Origin: a virus
DNA length: 58,488 bases
Virus record (IMG/VR): IMGVR_UViG_3300032605_001675
Coordinates: 1-58,488 of that record
Reading direction: 5' to 3' (one strand)
The position numbers and the translations under genes are program-made. The notes beneath the pieces are model-generated. The model was not told where the DNA came from and ran no database searches. It worked only from the letters and a program-made list of their open reading frames with translations. Below are positions 49,218-58,403 of this stretch, one piece after another (the first letter of the stretch is position 1; each line of letters begins with the position of its first letter).

Positions 49218-51574
49218 TAGATACTATAACCCGACCTTTGCCCAGTATTAACACTGAGTCCTTGACTTGCCAAGTATTTAATCTGTTGATTGCTAAGTCC
49301 CTGTGGATTCTGAACAAGTTGGAATAATGCTGCGGCCTTGGGCCCTAGTTCTATTTGCATTTGACCTTGAGTAACTGAACCATTATTTATGCCTTGAAGT
49401 GTTTGATTCTTAAAAAGAGTTCCTAGGGTTGTTGCAGAGCCTTGGGTTGAGAATGGAGTTGAATTACCAAGTCTAACTTTATCCTGACCTTGAAGCATTG
49501 CAGAAAGAACTTGTTGTTGTTGACTTGAACTTAAATTATTTATATAATTTAATGCTTCCCAGTTACCATTGATATCTACTTCTGCATAACTACTATCTCT
49601 AACCATACTAGCTGAACCACCAAGTTGACTTGCTATAGCATTAACTGCATTAGCTGTACCTGCAGAACCTGACTTACCACCAGTTAATGTATTAATAAGT
49701 CCGGTAACACTCTTGACACTACCGTTAGCAGAACTTTCTCCTGTACCACCATTAGATAGTGCTTGAATAACATAGTTTACAGCAGTTTCTTCTGTCCAAG
49801 GACCCTTCTTGGGATTTTGAATTCCGAGCTCTGTAAGAATTGTAGGTAGAGCATAGGCCAGACTGCCAACTGCTTCGTTAAGATTGGGCATACCGGGATA
49901 GAGTCCCATATTTTTAAGAATGTTGAGAAATGCAGCATTACTTGCTGCTGCTTCTTTCTGTAGACCTCCTGCAGTCTGGCTTAGGTTATACATCTGAGTA
50001 TAAGATACACCCATTTGGTTAGCAGCCAAGGCCTGCCCTACAGTGCCTTGAAGCATACTAGCTGTACTTCCTGCTCCACTTAAGAGAGGATTATTGGCAT
50101 TAGTTAGTGCATTGGCAGTGGCCAATTGTACTGCAGCATTACCGGTTCCACCTAGTCCAGTAATGGTGTTTAGGAAGCTAGTAAAGTTTTCTTTAAGAAC
50201 TGTAAAACTAGTATTAGTAGTTGCACTAACATTGGCTAGGCTACTTAAGGCATCAGTTAATTGAGTTGCACTTGCTCCAGCTTGAATAACCCCTGCTTGA
50301 AACATAGCCATTGAGTCTTGGGAACTCTGACCATAATTTTGATAGGCTCCAGCTGCAAAACCTGTATAGGCACCGAGTAGACCGGTTCCATAGTCTCCAC
50401 CACCATAGCCGACATTACCCTGATAACCAGCAGCAAGTCCGGTTGTCATAATATCTTTCATGGCACCATAACTCAGTCGAGGGTTAAATAAGGTATCAAA
50501 CCAGGTGTTGGCTTCCATGCCCACCATCTTACCCGAATTGGTATTACCGGTAAGTGAGCCTAAGAGTTGCCCTTGCTGCTCATAAGTGGCATAGGCATTA
50601 TATGCTTGATAGGCTCCAATTGCTACAGCTGCTACTGGAGCTGCTACTGCTGCCACTCCCATTATTCCACCACTAAGCATTGCTGCATCACCGGCTGCAA
50701 CTGCATCCCCTGCAATACCGGCTTCTGCTAGTTCACTAGCACCCATACCTTTAGCAGCTAAATAATTTCCAGTACCACCGGCTTCTTCAAATGACGCTTG
50801 TGCAGCACTAACATCACCCTTACCGGTAATCCATTGTTGATTTTGAGCCCAATTACTAAGTTTACCACCTGAAGCTCTATCAATATAACGAGCAGCAAGT
50901 GAGGCTTTACCACCCGGTAAGTAGTAGGGAATATTCATTAGGTTTTTGACTCTGCCAAATTTAGCAGCAGCAATGGCCTCTTCTTCACTTAAGGGTCCTT
51001 TACCCTTACCTGCACCAGCAGCACTACCTCTAGTTCTACCGGTCATGCCCATCATAACACTCTGGAATAAGTTACCTCCACCAAGACCTCCAGCAGCACT
51101 ACTAGGCATTGCTTCTTCTTGAGTTAGTCCGTCTTCGGGATTACCGAGCATTATGGGTGGGCCATTATTGCCACTACCCATGGCTCCTCCACCACCAAAT
51201 CCAGCAGTGGCCCCTAGAGCTCCAACGATATTGAGATTACCGGCCATATTATTGAGTACACCGCTAAGATCACGATAGTAATCGGCCATGTTCTTGGCAT
51301 TTTGTGCTGCTACAGCACCGATGTCTCTTAGTTGCTCTTGACCGGCAACTAGCTCTTGTTGAGCTTCAACCTGCTTCTCTAACTGTTCACTGGTCTGACT
51401 AAGAATGGTATTGACATCTGCAATACTCTTACCCCAGGCCTCAGTGTTCTTACTCCAGTCACCAATCTCACCAGCCAGTGTTTGTGCCTGGGCAATTGAG
51501 CTTTCAATATTATTGAGTTCAATTCCTACAGAGGCAATTATGTCCTCTGGACCCATAATATTGTCAGACGCCAT
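49217..51574 (-). CDS. Tape measure protein
   Basis: 785 residues from the ATG at 51574; an ATG three codons upstream is also possible. N-terminal coiled coil (about 20-110), a glycine-rich linker (GATAGFGGGGAMGSGNN), then two hydrophobic Ala/Gly-rich segments (GIMGVAAVAAPVAAVAIGAY around 300) and long Gln/Asn-rich helical stretches. This is tape-measure composition, and the gene follows the frameshifted chaperone pair as usual. At about 0.15 nm per residue it predicts a tail near 115-120 nm (inference). Confidence 0.82.
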   Translation of the reverse strand: MASDNIMGPEDIIASVGIELNNIESSIAQAQTLAGEIGDWSKNTEAWGKSIADVNTILSQTSEQLEKQVEAQQELVAGQEQLRDIGAVAAQNAKNMADYYRDLSGVLNNMAGNLNIVGALGATAGFGGGGAMGSGNNGPPIMLGNPEDGLTQEEAMPSSAAGGLGGGNLFQSVMMGMTGRTRGSAAGAGKGKGPLSEEEAIAAAKFGRVKNLMNIPYYLPGGKASLAARYIDRASGGKLSNWAQNQQWITGKGDVSAAQASFEEAGGTGNYLAAKGMGASELAEAGIAGDAVAAGDAAMLSGGIMGVAAVAAPVAAVAIGAYQAYNAYATYEQQGQLLGSLTGNTNSGKMVGMEANTWFDTLFNPRLSYGAMKDIMTTGLAAGYQGNVGYGGGDYGTGLLGAYTGFAAGAYQNYGQSSQDSMAMFQAGVIQAGASATQLTDALSSLANVSATTNTSFTVLKENFTSFLNTITGLGGTGNAAVQLATANALTNANNPLLSGAGSTASMLQGTVGQALAANQMGVSYTQMYNLSQTAGGLQKEAAASNAAFLNILKNMGLYPGMPNLNEAVGSLAYALPTILTELGIQNPKKGPWTEETAVNYVIQALSNGGTGESSANGSVKSVTGLINTLTGGKSGSAGTANAVNAIASQLGGSASMVRDSSYAEVDINGNWEALNYINNLSSSQQQQVLSAMLQGQDKVRLGNSTPFSTQGSATTLGTLFKNQTLQGINNGSVTQGQMQIELGPKAAALFQLVQNPQGLSNQQIKYLASQGLSVNTGQRSGYSI

Positions 51575-52492
51575 CTTCTTCATCTCCTAATAGAGCGATA
51601 TCAATCCCCTGGAAGTGTTGTAGAGCAGCTAGATCGGCTGTAAAACTCTCTTCTTCATCTTCATCGAGAACGAGTTGTTGGTGAGCTTGTGCAATGGTAT
51701 CTAGCAGTTCACGAGCTTCAGCGGCATCTTCAGGGGCCATCCATTGAATCTCGTCATAGCCAAGATTTTCTTCAAGCTTGGCTTCCTTACTGGCCATATA
51801 CTCTTTATAGACCTCGGGTCTGTGAATGAGCAATTGGTGTTCAAAGCGAGTTTCTTCAAGTTCGGTTTCACGCCTCTGCTTATGAAGAAGATAGACTACA
51901 AGGATTTCTTCTTGTACTTTATTGAGATCACAACCGGATAGTAGACCCCGTTCATAGGCCAACCTAGAGTGGTATAGAACGTAAGGATCTACTTCCCATC
52001 TTTTGGGTCGTCACCTGTACCTTTTTCATCCTTGAAAATAGGTGTATCATCCTTGTTAGATGCATAGATGCCAAGTTCTTGAAGAACCTTTAGTACCTGG
52101 CCTTCAAGTGCGTCAATCTCCATATAGAGAAGATCGATGACTCCATCATACCAACTGTTGATCACATACTCGAACTTTTGCCTAAAGATATTAGTGCCTT
52201 TAACAGAAGCAATGAGCTCCTGACCGTCAACACTTTCGAGACCTGCAGCAACCACTGCCGCCCGATACGCCCTACCATATCCAAGCGTGTCTTGATATTC
52301 TTTGGTAGCCAACGAGATTTCGAGCTTTTCGTTGACCGTTAATGTTCTTACTACGAAAGTGTGAAACGGGATACTGGTTACTTCTTTGTGCAAGTACCCC
52401 AGGTACAGAAGGCCTTCGAAACGATCTTTCCATTGATCCGGAAACCGTTCTGCACCTAGGGGGTTTACACTTGATGTACTATTTTTTGCCAT
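51564..52492 (-). CDS. Tail-assembly chaperone GT-type fusion (-1 frameshift product)
   Basis: 309-residue product predicted from a -1 ribosomal frameshift at 52007-52001. After the slip the frame reads RWEVDPYVLYHSRLAYERGLL and continues open into a 132-codon downstream frame (51564-51962) whose apparent start is only a TTG. The extension is acidic and helical (EDEEESFTADLAALQHF). Production of a short and a long chaperone form just upstream of the tape measure is a near-universal feature of long-tailed phages; both bind the tape measure during tail assembly. Confidence 0.8.
51989..52492 (-). CDS. Tail-assembly chaperone G-type (short form)
   Basis: 167 residues from the ATG at 52492 (GGGAG site). 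It opens MAKNSTSSVNPLGAERFPDQ and holds a helical domain with LTVNEKLEISLATKEYQD. The unshifted frame stops shortly after the slippery site (GDDPKDGK). It has its own promoter, distinct from the TTGATT set. Function by analogy with lambda gpG and mycobacteriophage tail-assembly chaperones. Confidence 0.75.
   Translation of the reverse strand: MAKNSTSSVNPLGAERFPDQWKDRFEGLLYLGYLHKEVTSIPFHTFVVRTLTVNEKLEISLATKEYQDTLGYGRAYRAAVVAAGLESVDGQELIASVKGTNIFRQKFEYVINSWYDGVIDLLYMEIDALEGQVLKVLQELGIYASNKDDTPIFKDEKGTGDDPKDGK
52001..52007 (-). promoter_or_regulatory. -1 programmed frameshift slippery heptamer
   Basis: On the minus strand C-CCA-AAA in the X-XXY-YYZ phase of the upstream gene (codons GAC CCA AAA). 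A -1 slip re-reads the last A and joins the downstream open frame with no stop between. The zero-frame stop lies four codons later. Confidence 0.78.
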
Positions 52493-52534
52493 TAATACTC
52501 CCGGGTCTAGGACGCCCACAAGGCATCTACCACT

Positions 52535-52563
52535 ATTATAGTGTATTAATTAGTTCTTGTTAA
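52535..52563 (-). promoter_or_regulatory. Sigma-70-type promoter for tail chaperone/tape measure
   Basis: On the minus strand TTAACA (52558-52563), 17-base spacer, TATAAT (52535-52540, full consensus). The -35 box lies in the last codons of the upstream structural gene. Leader to the ATG is about 40 bases. Confidence 0.68.
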
Positions 52564-53461
52564 GGAATCTCTTGTACTTGATCTTGCTTGATACTGAGCG
52601 AAGATCTGCAGTGAGTGCACCATTGGTGGCTGCAGTAAGTGCAGTACCAAATACGTTGTTACTAAGAGCAGTACCACTAACAGTAATACCTGTAATAACT
52701 TCACTACCACCGGCCTGAGAAACAGCAACACCGGCACCACCAACTGCAAGAGTGGCTCCAGCGGTTACTGCACCACTTACGGTAAGGTAAGGGCAGAAAC
52801 CTTCGGTCTGAATCCAACCAAAGTAACCACTAGCAATGGTGACCACTGGAACACCAGCGAAACGACCTTGCTTGGTACCGATTGAAACTTGGCCACTGAT
52901 TAGTGCACCGGTAACATTAACACTCTGAACAAACTGGGTGCCCTGACCATCAACAAATACGTTGTAGGCCGGACGGTTGTTGGTAATAACTCGGTTATTT
53001 TCATCAAGCCATACAGCAACTCCACCACTGGCTACAGTGGCTCCACCGTTGAAGACATATTCGTAACGCTCATTGGCTGGACCAATAAGAGCACTACCAA
53101 GCTCTACATAGGTAGTAGGACCAACACCAACAGCTCCGTTACCGTCAACACCTTGTGCAGCAAATCCTGCAGCCTGCCATGAGAATGGAGTGGTGCTAGT
53201 GGTGGTTAGAGCAGACTGAATGTTGAGGAAGTTATTACTCCCGGTCTGGGTCTGAGCTGGGACAAAAGTACTTGGAAGGTTACTTGAGTCATTGTTGATT
53301 GATACAACCTGGATTACATTTTGACGAGCACCATTTGAGATCTTCTCAAAAGTGTCCCAGTCAATAACATATTGAACTCCAGGCAACATCTTACGGTGGT
53401 CGGGAAGAATGGCTTGTCCGACTCCATTTTGCAATTGAACTACTACTGAACGAGCAGGCAT
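52550..53461 (-). CDS. Virion structural protein, unknown
   Basis: 303 residues. The first 50 (MPARSVVVQLQNGVGQAILP, then a segment with PDHRKMLPGVQYVIDWDTF) form a compact domain; the rest is Ala/Gly/Val/Thr-rich and beta-structured like decoration or tail-surface proteins. Located between tail tube and chaperones. It ends in a basic KIKYKRFLNKN. The upstream gap carries an A/G-rich ribosome site. Role uncertain. Confidence 0.55.
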   Translation of the reverse strand: MPARSVVVQLQNGVGQAILPDHRKMLPGVQYVIDWDTFEKISNGARQNVIQVVSINNDSSNLPSTFVPAQTQTGSNNFLNIQSALTTTSTTPFSWQAAGFAAQGVDGNGAVGVGPTTYVELGSALIGPANERYEYVFNGGATVASGGVAVWLDENNRVITNNRPAYNVFVDGQGTQFVQSVNVTGALISGQVSIGTKQGRFAGVPVVTIASGYFGWIQTEGFCPYLTVSGAVTAGATLAVGGAGVAVSQAGGSEVITGITVSGTALSNNVFGTALTAATNGALTADLRSVSSKIKYKRFLNKN

Positions 53462-53482
53462 AGTTTCTTTCCTTTCTTAAAC

Positions 53483-54016
53483 TTAATTATAAGTGGGTAG
53501 TGTGCCACCAAAGTTGGCATTAACATTTTGTGATTCTTGACGACGTAGATACATCATCTGAACACTCTTGGGGAATGTCATTGTTCCAATGTTTACTGTT
53601 TCGTCAACCATAACATTAACAACTACAATACCCATATAGGTAATAATACGTGAACCAGATCCACCAGGAAACTTAATGGTCTTGGTGACAGTCCAGTCAT
53701 TGCCTAGTGCTGAACCAGTTAACTGTGTCTTAAATACATCTAGGAGGTCATTAGCATTCTGGAAACCGGCACCAGGAAGGTAGGCCCAAACTTCTGCACC
53801 CCACTCTTCACGGAAAGTAATTTCTAGTGTACCGGCTTCAAGTGCAGCTGGGAAAGCTACTTCGATTGGATATGGTGAGTCAATGGGCTGGATAGCCTGA
53901 GGTGCTGCTACTGGACGTGGTGCAGTTTCACGAATAAGGTCGACATATAGTAGGGGTTTCCCATTAAAATTAATGGAAGTATACCCACCACCTACACGAA
54001 AATTTGAGGTTGCCAT
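53483..54016 (-). CDS. Tail tube protein
   Basis: 177 residues, directly after the sheath gene, the usual order in contractile-tailed phages. Beta-rich with a GTLEITFREEWGAEVWAYL strand pair, TVTKTIKFPGG and GIVVVNVMVDET followed by MTFPKSVQMMYLR. These fit the T4 gp19-like tube fold, although the call rests mostly on size and position. Confidence 0.75.
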   Translation of the reverse strand: MATSNFRVGGGYTSINFNGKPLLYVDLIRETAPRPVAAPQAIQPIDSPYPIEVAFPAALEAGTLEITFREEWGAEVWAYLPGAGFQNANDLLDVFKTQLTGSALGNDWTVTKTIKFPGGSGSRIITYMGIVVVNVMVDETVNIGTMTFPKSVQMMYLRRQESQNVNANFGGTLPTYN

Positions 54017-54028
54017 TTATTATTTCTC

Positions 54029-55543
54029 CTAGCCTATTACACCGGCACCAGTATTACTGGATGTAGTTACTTGACCGGTCTGACTATTAATACTTAAGGT
54101 CACATTAATGTAGTTTAGAGGCACAGTAGGTGAGTATTGGAAGCTCACATTAACTGTAGTGGGATTAGTAGGACTAATCGCGTAGGTAAGGTTCTGGTAG
54201 CTCTGAATTAGGTTAGTATTAACCGAACGCATTAGAGTGGCTAGAACTGTACTCTGTAGTGCTGCAAGAGTACCCGTAGTTAGAGGACTACCGATAAGTT
54301 CACTGTTGTCAATACTCTTTTGAATATTGTTACTAAGTCGGTCACCAATAGCATTAATTGAGATTTCTTGAGTCAACCAGTTGGTGGTATTAACCGTTAA
54401 ACCGTGACGAACATAAATCTGTCCATTTGCACGTTGACGAACAACACAGGCACCTAGACTCTGTAGAGTTGTACTGTCCTGGCTACTAATCTGGTTAGGA
54501 ATACTCTGAATACCCTGAGTTACCTTGTGGGTAATTGGAACGAATACATCAGGCTGGCCTGTAAATAGACCGGCTTGAACTGCAGCCAAGTAGAAACCAT
54601 CAATGGTGATATATCCGGTACTAATACCCGTAGTGCTATTTAGGCCTGGATTAATATTAATCTGCTGAGGAGCAGCAAGCGTCATACGAGTTCCACTGGT
54701 TGCACTACCACCGGCCAAACTAGTAGTAATACGACTAACCGTACTAATTAGGTTGGCACTGGTCACTGTAGAGTCCATACCAACGAATGCACGTTGGAAT
54801 ACTCCATTGGAGGCCTGAGCAATTAGGAAGCTATTGAGACCTGCAAAAAGAGTTCCTGTAGTTCCTGTATTGTAGGTAGTGTCATACTTTAGAGGAACAA
54901 TGACATCGATACCGGGAACATTAGTAAGTCCCTGTACGGCATTCAAGAAGTCTTGCTCGGTTCCGGCATTACCACTAGCTGAGATAATATTCTGGCAACT
55001 TACAACTTGAGCACCATTCTGGAAAGCAAGCCAAGCGGCAAGAGTTGCAGGACTGTTAATACTCACTGCACCTGTAGTGCTATTAAAGTTGAATGCTGGA
55101 CCAAAGGTCTGCTGAACACTATTGAAGCTATAGAACTTATAGGTCTGACCAGGAACTGCACTAGCATAGTTGTAGTTAGCTGCAATCCAACCGGCTCCAC
55201 CAAGTGCAGCAATGTTGGTACTACCGGTAATGGTAGTGATTGTAGTAACTCCACTTGTAGTAGTGAAGCTATAGTCTGTACCACTTACAAGTGTAGTACC
55301 TGTAGTGTTGTTGGTCACTACTAAAGAACTAGTAACAACTCCGCTCTGAGTTAGCGCAAAAGAGTTGGCTGTAGTAGAGCCTGAAACCACTAGAAAACGG
55401 TCAGTTTGTGGAGCTACTGGATTGTTGCCACTTGCATTGGCTAGGAAGCAGATGTTGAGTGAAGTAGAATTAGCGGTGCTCAGTGATGGGTTAGTAACTT
55501 GCGTTACGTAAACTCCAGGATTCTGATAGTTATTGACGGCCAT
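54029..55543 (-). CDS. Tail sheath protein
   Basis: 504 residues. It opens MAVNNYQNPGVYVTQVTNPS, the YxNPGVYV-type start of sheath proteins, and ends with the conserved C-terminal domain (VRHGLTVNTTNWLTQEISIN, IGDRLSNNIQKSI, then a helix and final beta strands). It forms the contractile tail layer and so defines myovirus morphology. AAGGAG ribosome site. A weak promoter-like TTAACA...TAATAC pair lies 60-90 bases upstream. Confidence 0.92.
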   Translation of the reverse strand: MAVNNYQNPGVYVTQVTNPSLSTANSTSLNICFLANASGNNPVAPQTDRFLVVSGSTTANSFALTQSGVVTSSLVVTNNTTGTTLVSGTDYSFTTTSGVTTITTITGSTNIAALGGAGWIAANYNYASAVPGQTYKFYSFNSVQQTFGPAFNFNSTTGAVSINSPATLAAWLAFQNGAQVVSCQNIISASGNAGTEQDFLNAVQGLTNVPGIDVIVPLKYDTTYNTGTTGTLFAGLNSFLIAQASNGVFQRAFVGMDSTVTSANLISTVSRITTSLAGGSATSGTRMTLAAPQQININPGLNSTTGISTGYITIDGFYLAAVQAGLFTGQPDVFVPITHKVTQGIQSIPNQISSQDSTTLQSLGACVVRQRANGQIYVRHGLTVNTTNWLTQEISINAIGDRLSNNIQKSIDNSELIGSPLTTGTLAALQSTVLATLMRSVNTNLIQSYQNLTYAISPTNPTTVNVSFQYSPTVPLNYINVTLSINSQTGQVTTSSNTGAGVIG

Positions 55544-55595
55544 AGAAATTGCTCCTTACAGGTACTTTGTATTAGTTAAAAGAAAAGTTACAATG

Positions 55596-56261
55596 TTAAC
55601 CAGAAAATACCACGTAGTTCTGACTACCACTCAAGGTTACAGAAGTAAGTGTAGGCAGACCAAAAGCAAACTTGCTTTCATAGAAGTCTCCAACACATTG
55701 GATTCTTATACTGGCTTCATAGGTCAATTCTTCGGGGCTAAACGGGGTTGAGGGTGAAACGGTATCTCCGAGACTGGTTACAGTGCCTTGGAGAAGGGTC
55801 ATTCCGATTAAATCATTTGCATTGATACTGTTATAAAAGGCATTACTTCCTGGGTTACCGGGATTCATGAGTACTAGGTTGTAGAGTGAATCTAGTAAGC
55901 GGTCTCGTTCTTCCGAGTGTATAGCCAAGATCTGTAGATCGATGTTGCCCTCAAAGTAACCCTGTCTGGATGAGATGGCGGCTTGACTTCCCGAGATAGT
56001 ACTACCACTTGGGTAGACATAGGTATCGGGGTATAGACCACTCCACTTGGTAGTAGTGGGTCTAAATTGAACAAAGATAGCAGGCCATTGAACTTCCTCT
56101 AGTGGATACTCAATAGTAACACTATTGGGAGTTAGGTCTAGAGTAGTATCCTGAGGTAGATTGAACTGACCGGTTAGGTTAGGAGTTCCTGTAGGATTCA
56201 GTGCTCTATAACCGGCCACCAATGCCTCTACAATGGCAATCTTAACTGCAGTTATAAACAT
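55596..56261 (-). CDS. Tail terminator / tail-completion candidate
   Basis: 221 residues; N-terminal FITAVKIAIVEALVAGYRAL helix, TIEYPLEEVQWPAIFVQF and IDLQILAIHSEERDRLLDSL, the alpha/beta pattern of tail terminators such as lambda gpU or T4 gp15. Position between a gp10-like neck gene and sheath supports this. Not decisive. Confidence 0.55.
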   Translation of the reverse strand: MFITAVKIAIVEALVAGYRALNPTGTPNLTGQFNLPQDTTLDLTPNSVTIEYPLEEVQWPAIFVQFRPTTTKWSGLYPDTYVYPSGSTISGSQAAISSRQGYFEGNIDLQILAIHSEERDRLLDSLYNLVLMNPGNPGSNAFYNSINANDLIGMTLLQGTVTSLGDTVSPSTPFSPEELTYEASIRIQCVGDFYESKFAFGLPTLTSVTLSGSQNYVVFSG

Positions 56262-56750
56262 CTAACGAACCTCTCTAATGGCATCCATGAGAAACTTGAG
56301 ATCAGTTTCGTCTAGCATACGAATAACACTAGAGCCTGTAGTGGTACTGGCCCACTCACGTACTGCCTGCTGAATACCCTGCTCTACAAAGTGTTGACCC
56401 TTGATACCTGGATTCTTCCAAGTGATCTTGGTGGTAACAATCTGACCTTTTTCATTTCGAGCTGTAATTTTATTACGGCCAATATTACTGGAAGTTGCAC
56501 TTCTAAAAACTATTTCTCCACTAGGAGTTCTAATAGGAATAGTCTTTCCAGCCAACTCTCTCATGATGTGGGGAGCTGTACCGTTATTCTGTAGAAACAT
56601 GTGACCCGGAAGGTTCATACCGATTTGACCAGGACCACTAACTGGAGATATAGCAGCTGCTCCACTACCAGTATCTTTGGGAGCTAGTTGTTGAGCAATC
56701 TCTACCGCTCTTCTAGCAAGTTGGCTAGTTATACTTGAGGGCAGTAGCAT
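56262..56750 (-). CDS. HK97 gp10-like head-tail joining protein
   Basis: 162 residues. The N-terminal helix ITSQLARRAVEIAQQLAPKDTG ('aP.dTG' motif) and the C-terminal HFVEQGIQQAVREW match the HK97-gp10-like minor tail/neck family. A central basic loop follows GEIVFRS. It likely closes the neck between connector and tail. Confidence 0.7.
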   Translation of the reverse strand: MLLPSSITSQLARRAVEIAQQLAPKDTGSGAAAISPVSGPGQIGMNLPGHMFLQNNGTAPHIMRELAGKTIPIRTPSGEIVFRSATSSNIGRNKITARNEKGQIVTTKITWKNPGIKGQHFVEQGIQQAVREWASTTTGSSVIRMLDETDLKFLMDAIREVR

Positions 56751-56751
56751 A

Positions 56752-57513
56752 TTATACGAATGGAACCGAGTAGTAGGGGTGACCGGGCCAGAGGTTTTCT
56801 AGGGTGGCCTGCTGATTTACAATAATTGTAGTGTTGGCATAGGGTTGTGTAGTGCCCACTCGGTTAGGGTACTGAGCACTAGGACCAGGACCTGTACGAA
56901 TGGTGACCGGACTCACATTACTGACCTGGAACACTTCATTGCAACTGGTAGGGATTCCATTGTTCCAAGAGTTGATTCTAAATACAATATCTCCCTGACG
57001 AATCTGAGGATACCAGGAGAACTGTACTCGGGGATTTTGAGTCCAGAACTGACCGGTACTTAGATCTCTACGAACATCTGGAGTATCACTGGCCAACATA
57101 TATAGGTGATAGGCTATGGGTTGGAAACCACCGGTAAAGGTAGTTCCATAGCAATCAGGGCAGTAACTGTTACCGGTCTGTCTATAGACCTTACTGGCTC
57201 TGGCCTGAACTGTACCGTTGGGACTACTGGGGTTAGGACTATCCTGACAGGTAAGGCAATAGGTAACTAATCCGGCTGCAGCATCTTCTGCACGCCAAAG
57301 AAGTCTCACTACACATTCCTCACCAAACCACTGTAAAGTTTCATCATGGAATCTCTGTTGATCAGTTTGAGTCCAACCCTCTCTCTGCTTGACTACAAGA
57401 AGAGGACTTTCATTCTGATAGGGCAGTGTCTGATATAATCCAGAGGGCTGGATTACTGGACCCGGACTAGGGTCAATAGGACTAGTAGTTGGGTCTACCC
57501 ATCCCATACTCAT
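56752..57513 (-). CDS. Head-tail connector/neck protein with CxxC pairs
   Basis: 253 residues. Two CxxC pairs (YCLTCQD and YCPDCYG) separated by about 40 residues form a zinc site within a beta-rich fold. FRINSWNNGIPTSCNEVFQV near the C-terminus. The position between adaptor and gp10-like genes suggests a neck component. The zinc module is unusual for this place. ATG overlaps the preceding stop (TAATG). Confidence 0.55.
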   Translation of the reverse strand: MSMGWVDPTTSPIDPSPGPVIQPSGLYQTLPYQNESPLLVVKQREGWTQTDQQRFHDETLQWFGEECVVRLLWRAEDAAAGLVTYCLTCQDSPNPSSPNGTVQARASKVYRQTGNSYCPDCYGTTFTGGFQPIAYHLYMLASDTPDVRRDLSTGQFWTQNPRVQFSWYPQIRQGDIVFRINSWNNGIPTSCNEVFQVSNVSPVTIRTGPGPSAQYPNRVGTTQPYANTTIIVNQQATLENLWPGHPYYSVPFV

Positions 57514-58379
57514 TAGATACCGCCGGCATTAACTGCTGCATACAGATAGTGAGGCCTACTCGGATTAACAAACATTCTAGGAATAAGTCCACCGGCAACC
57601 AATAGGCTACGCTTACTACCCACCATGTATTGACGCTTCATCTGTCTTAGCTGCTTGTCGGCAATCTCTTTTTCAAAGGTGTAGAGAGTCCACCAACGGT
57701 TGTAGTAGTCTCTACGGTCCATCCATGCAGCCGTCATGCCTTGAGGGGCGGGTTGTTCAATGTAGTTACGAGCAATATGCTTTAAGAAGTGAGCATAAGT
57801 TTGAGTAGCAAGAACTCCATAGTAGTTACTGGGCCATGGAGCCATTGCATTATTACCCACTTCATAACTCGGTTGAAAGATGGGTTGGAATTCAAAGTTG
57901 CAGTAGTCAATGGCTTCTGTACTCATCATGAAGGCCACTTCTTCGTAGATACTGAATCCACTCTGCTGCATTTCTTGAAGGTAAGGACCACCACTAGTAG
58001 AGTCAAAACTCTTGTCAATACGGTGAACAATACCTGCTGCCAGTTGACGCTGGTCATAGGTCAAGTTCTGCCAGTACGGCATTTGATCACCGATAACAAA
58101 GTTGTCCTGGTATTGACGAGCGGTTCCACTAATGGTATAAGTCCAGTTGACCTGGTAGTTACCCATAATAGCAGTCTGGTTACTCTCGAGTAGGTACTGG
58201 AAAGTCCCTGTACTCTCGTAGGTGGCTAGAGTACCACTCGGTACTAGCACTGTTCCATTATCCGAGTTGACAATACCTAGATAGACTTGGTTATTATCTG
58301 GGTTAGTAAGAACACCCTGGGAGTAGATCATTACGCCTACAGGTTCTACTGCATATTGGGGTATTGGTCTAACTCTCAC
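57513..58379 (-). CDS. Neck / head-completion protein
   Basis: 288 residues with a GTG start and AGGA site. A beta N-terminal domain (GVMIYSQGVLTNPDNNQVYL, an Ig-like strand pattern) is followed by a helical part (LTYDQRQLAAGIVHRIDKSF; TYAHFLKHIARNYIEQP) rich in aromatic residues. Not assigned to a named family; position just after head genes suggests an adaptor. Confidence 0.5.
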   Translation of the reverse strand: MRVRPIPQYAVEPVGVMIYSQGVLTNPDNNQVYLGIVNSDNGTVLVPSGTLATYESTGTFQYLLESNQTAIMGNYQVNWTYTISGTARQYQDNFVIGDQMPYWQNLTYDQRQLAAGIVHRIDKSFDSTSGGPYLQEMQQSGFSIYEEVAFMMSTEAIDYCNFEFQPIFQPSYEVGNNAMAPWPSNYYGVLATQTYAHFLKHIARNYIEQPAPQGMTAAWMDRRDYYNRWWTLYTFEKEIADKQLRQMKRQYMVGSKRSLLVAGGLIPRMFVNPSRPHYLYAAVNAGGI

Positions 58380-58403
58380 AGGGAGTCCTTTACAATCAGA
58401 TTA

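Noticed and set aside
53483-53495. TATAAT before the gene at 52550
   Set aside because: It is the Tyr-Asn-stop end of the tail tube gene and no good -35 box is placed correctly.
55540-55600. Promoter for the sheath gene
   Set aside because: TTAACA and TAATAC are present but 19 bases apart, so support is too weak for a feature.
2409-58193. Many open frames of 60-130 codons on the plus strand across the window (for example 22290-22661, 24210-24551, 44617-44961, 57789-58193)
   Set aside because: All are antisense to well-supported minus-strand genes, have no ribosome sites or recognisable domains, and look like shadows of the codon pattern opposite.
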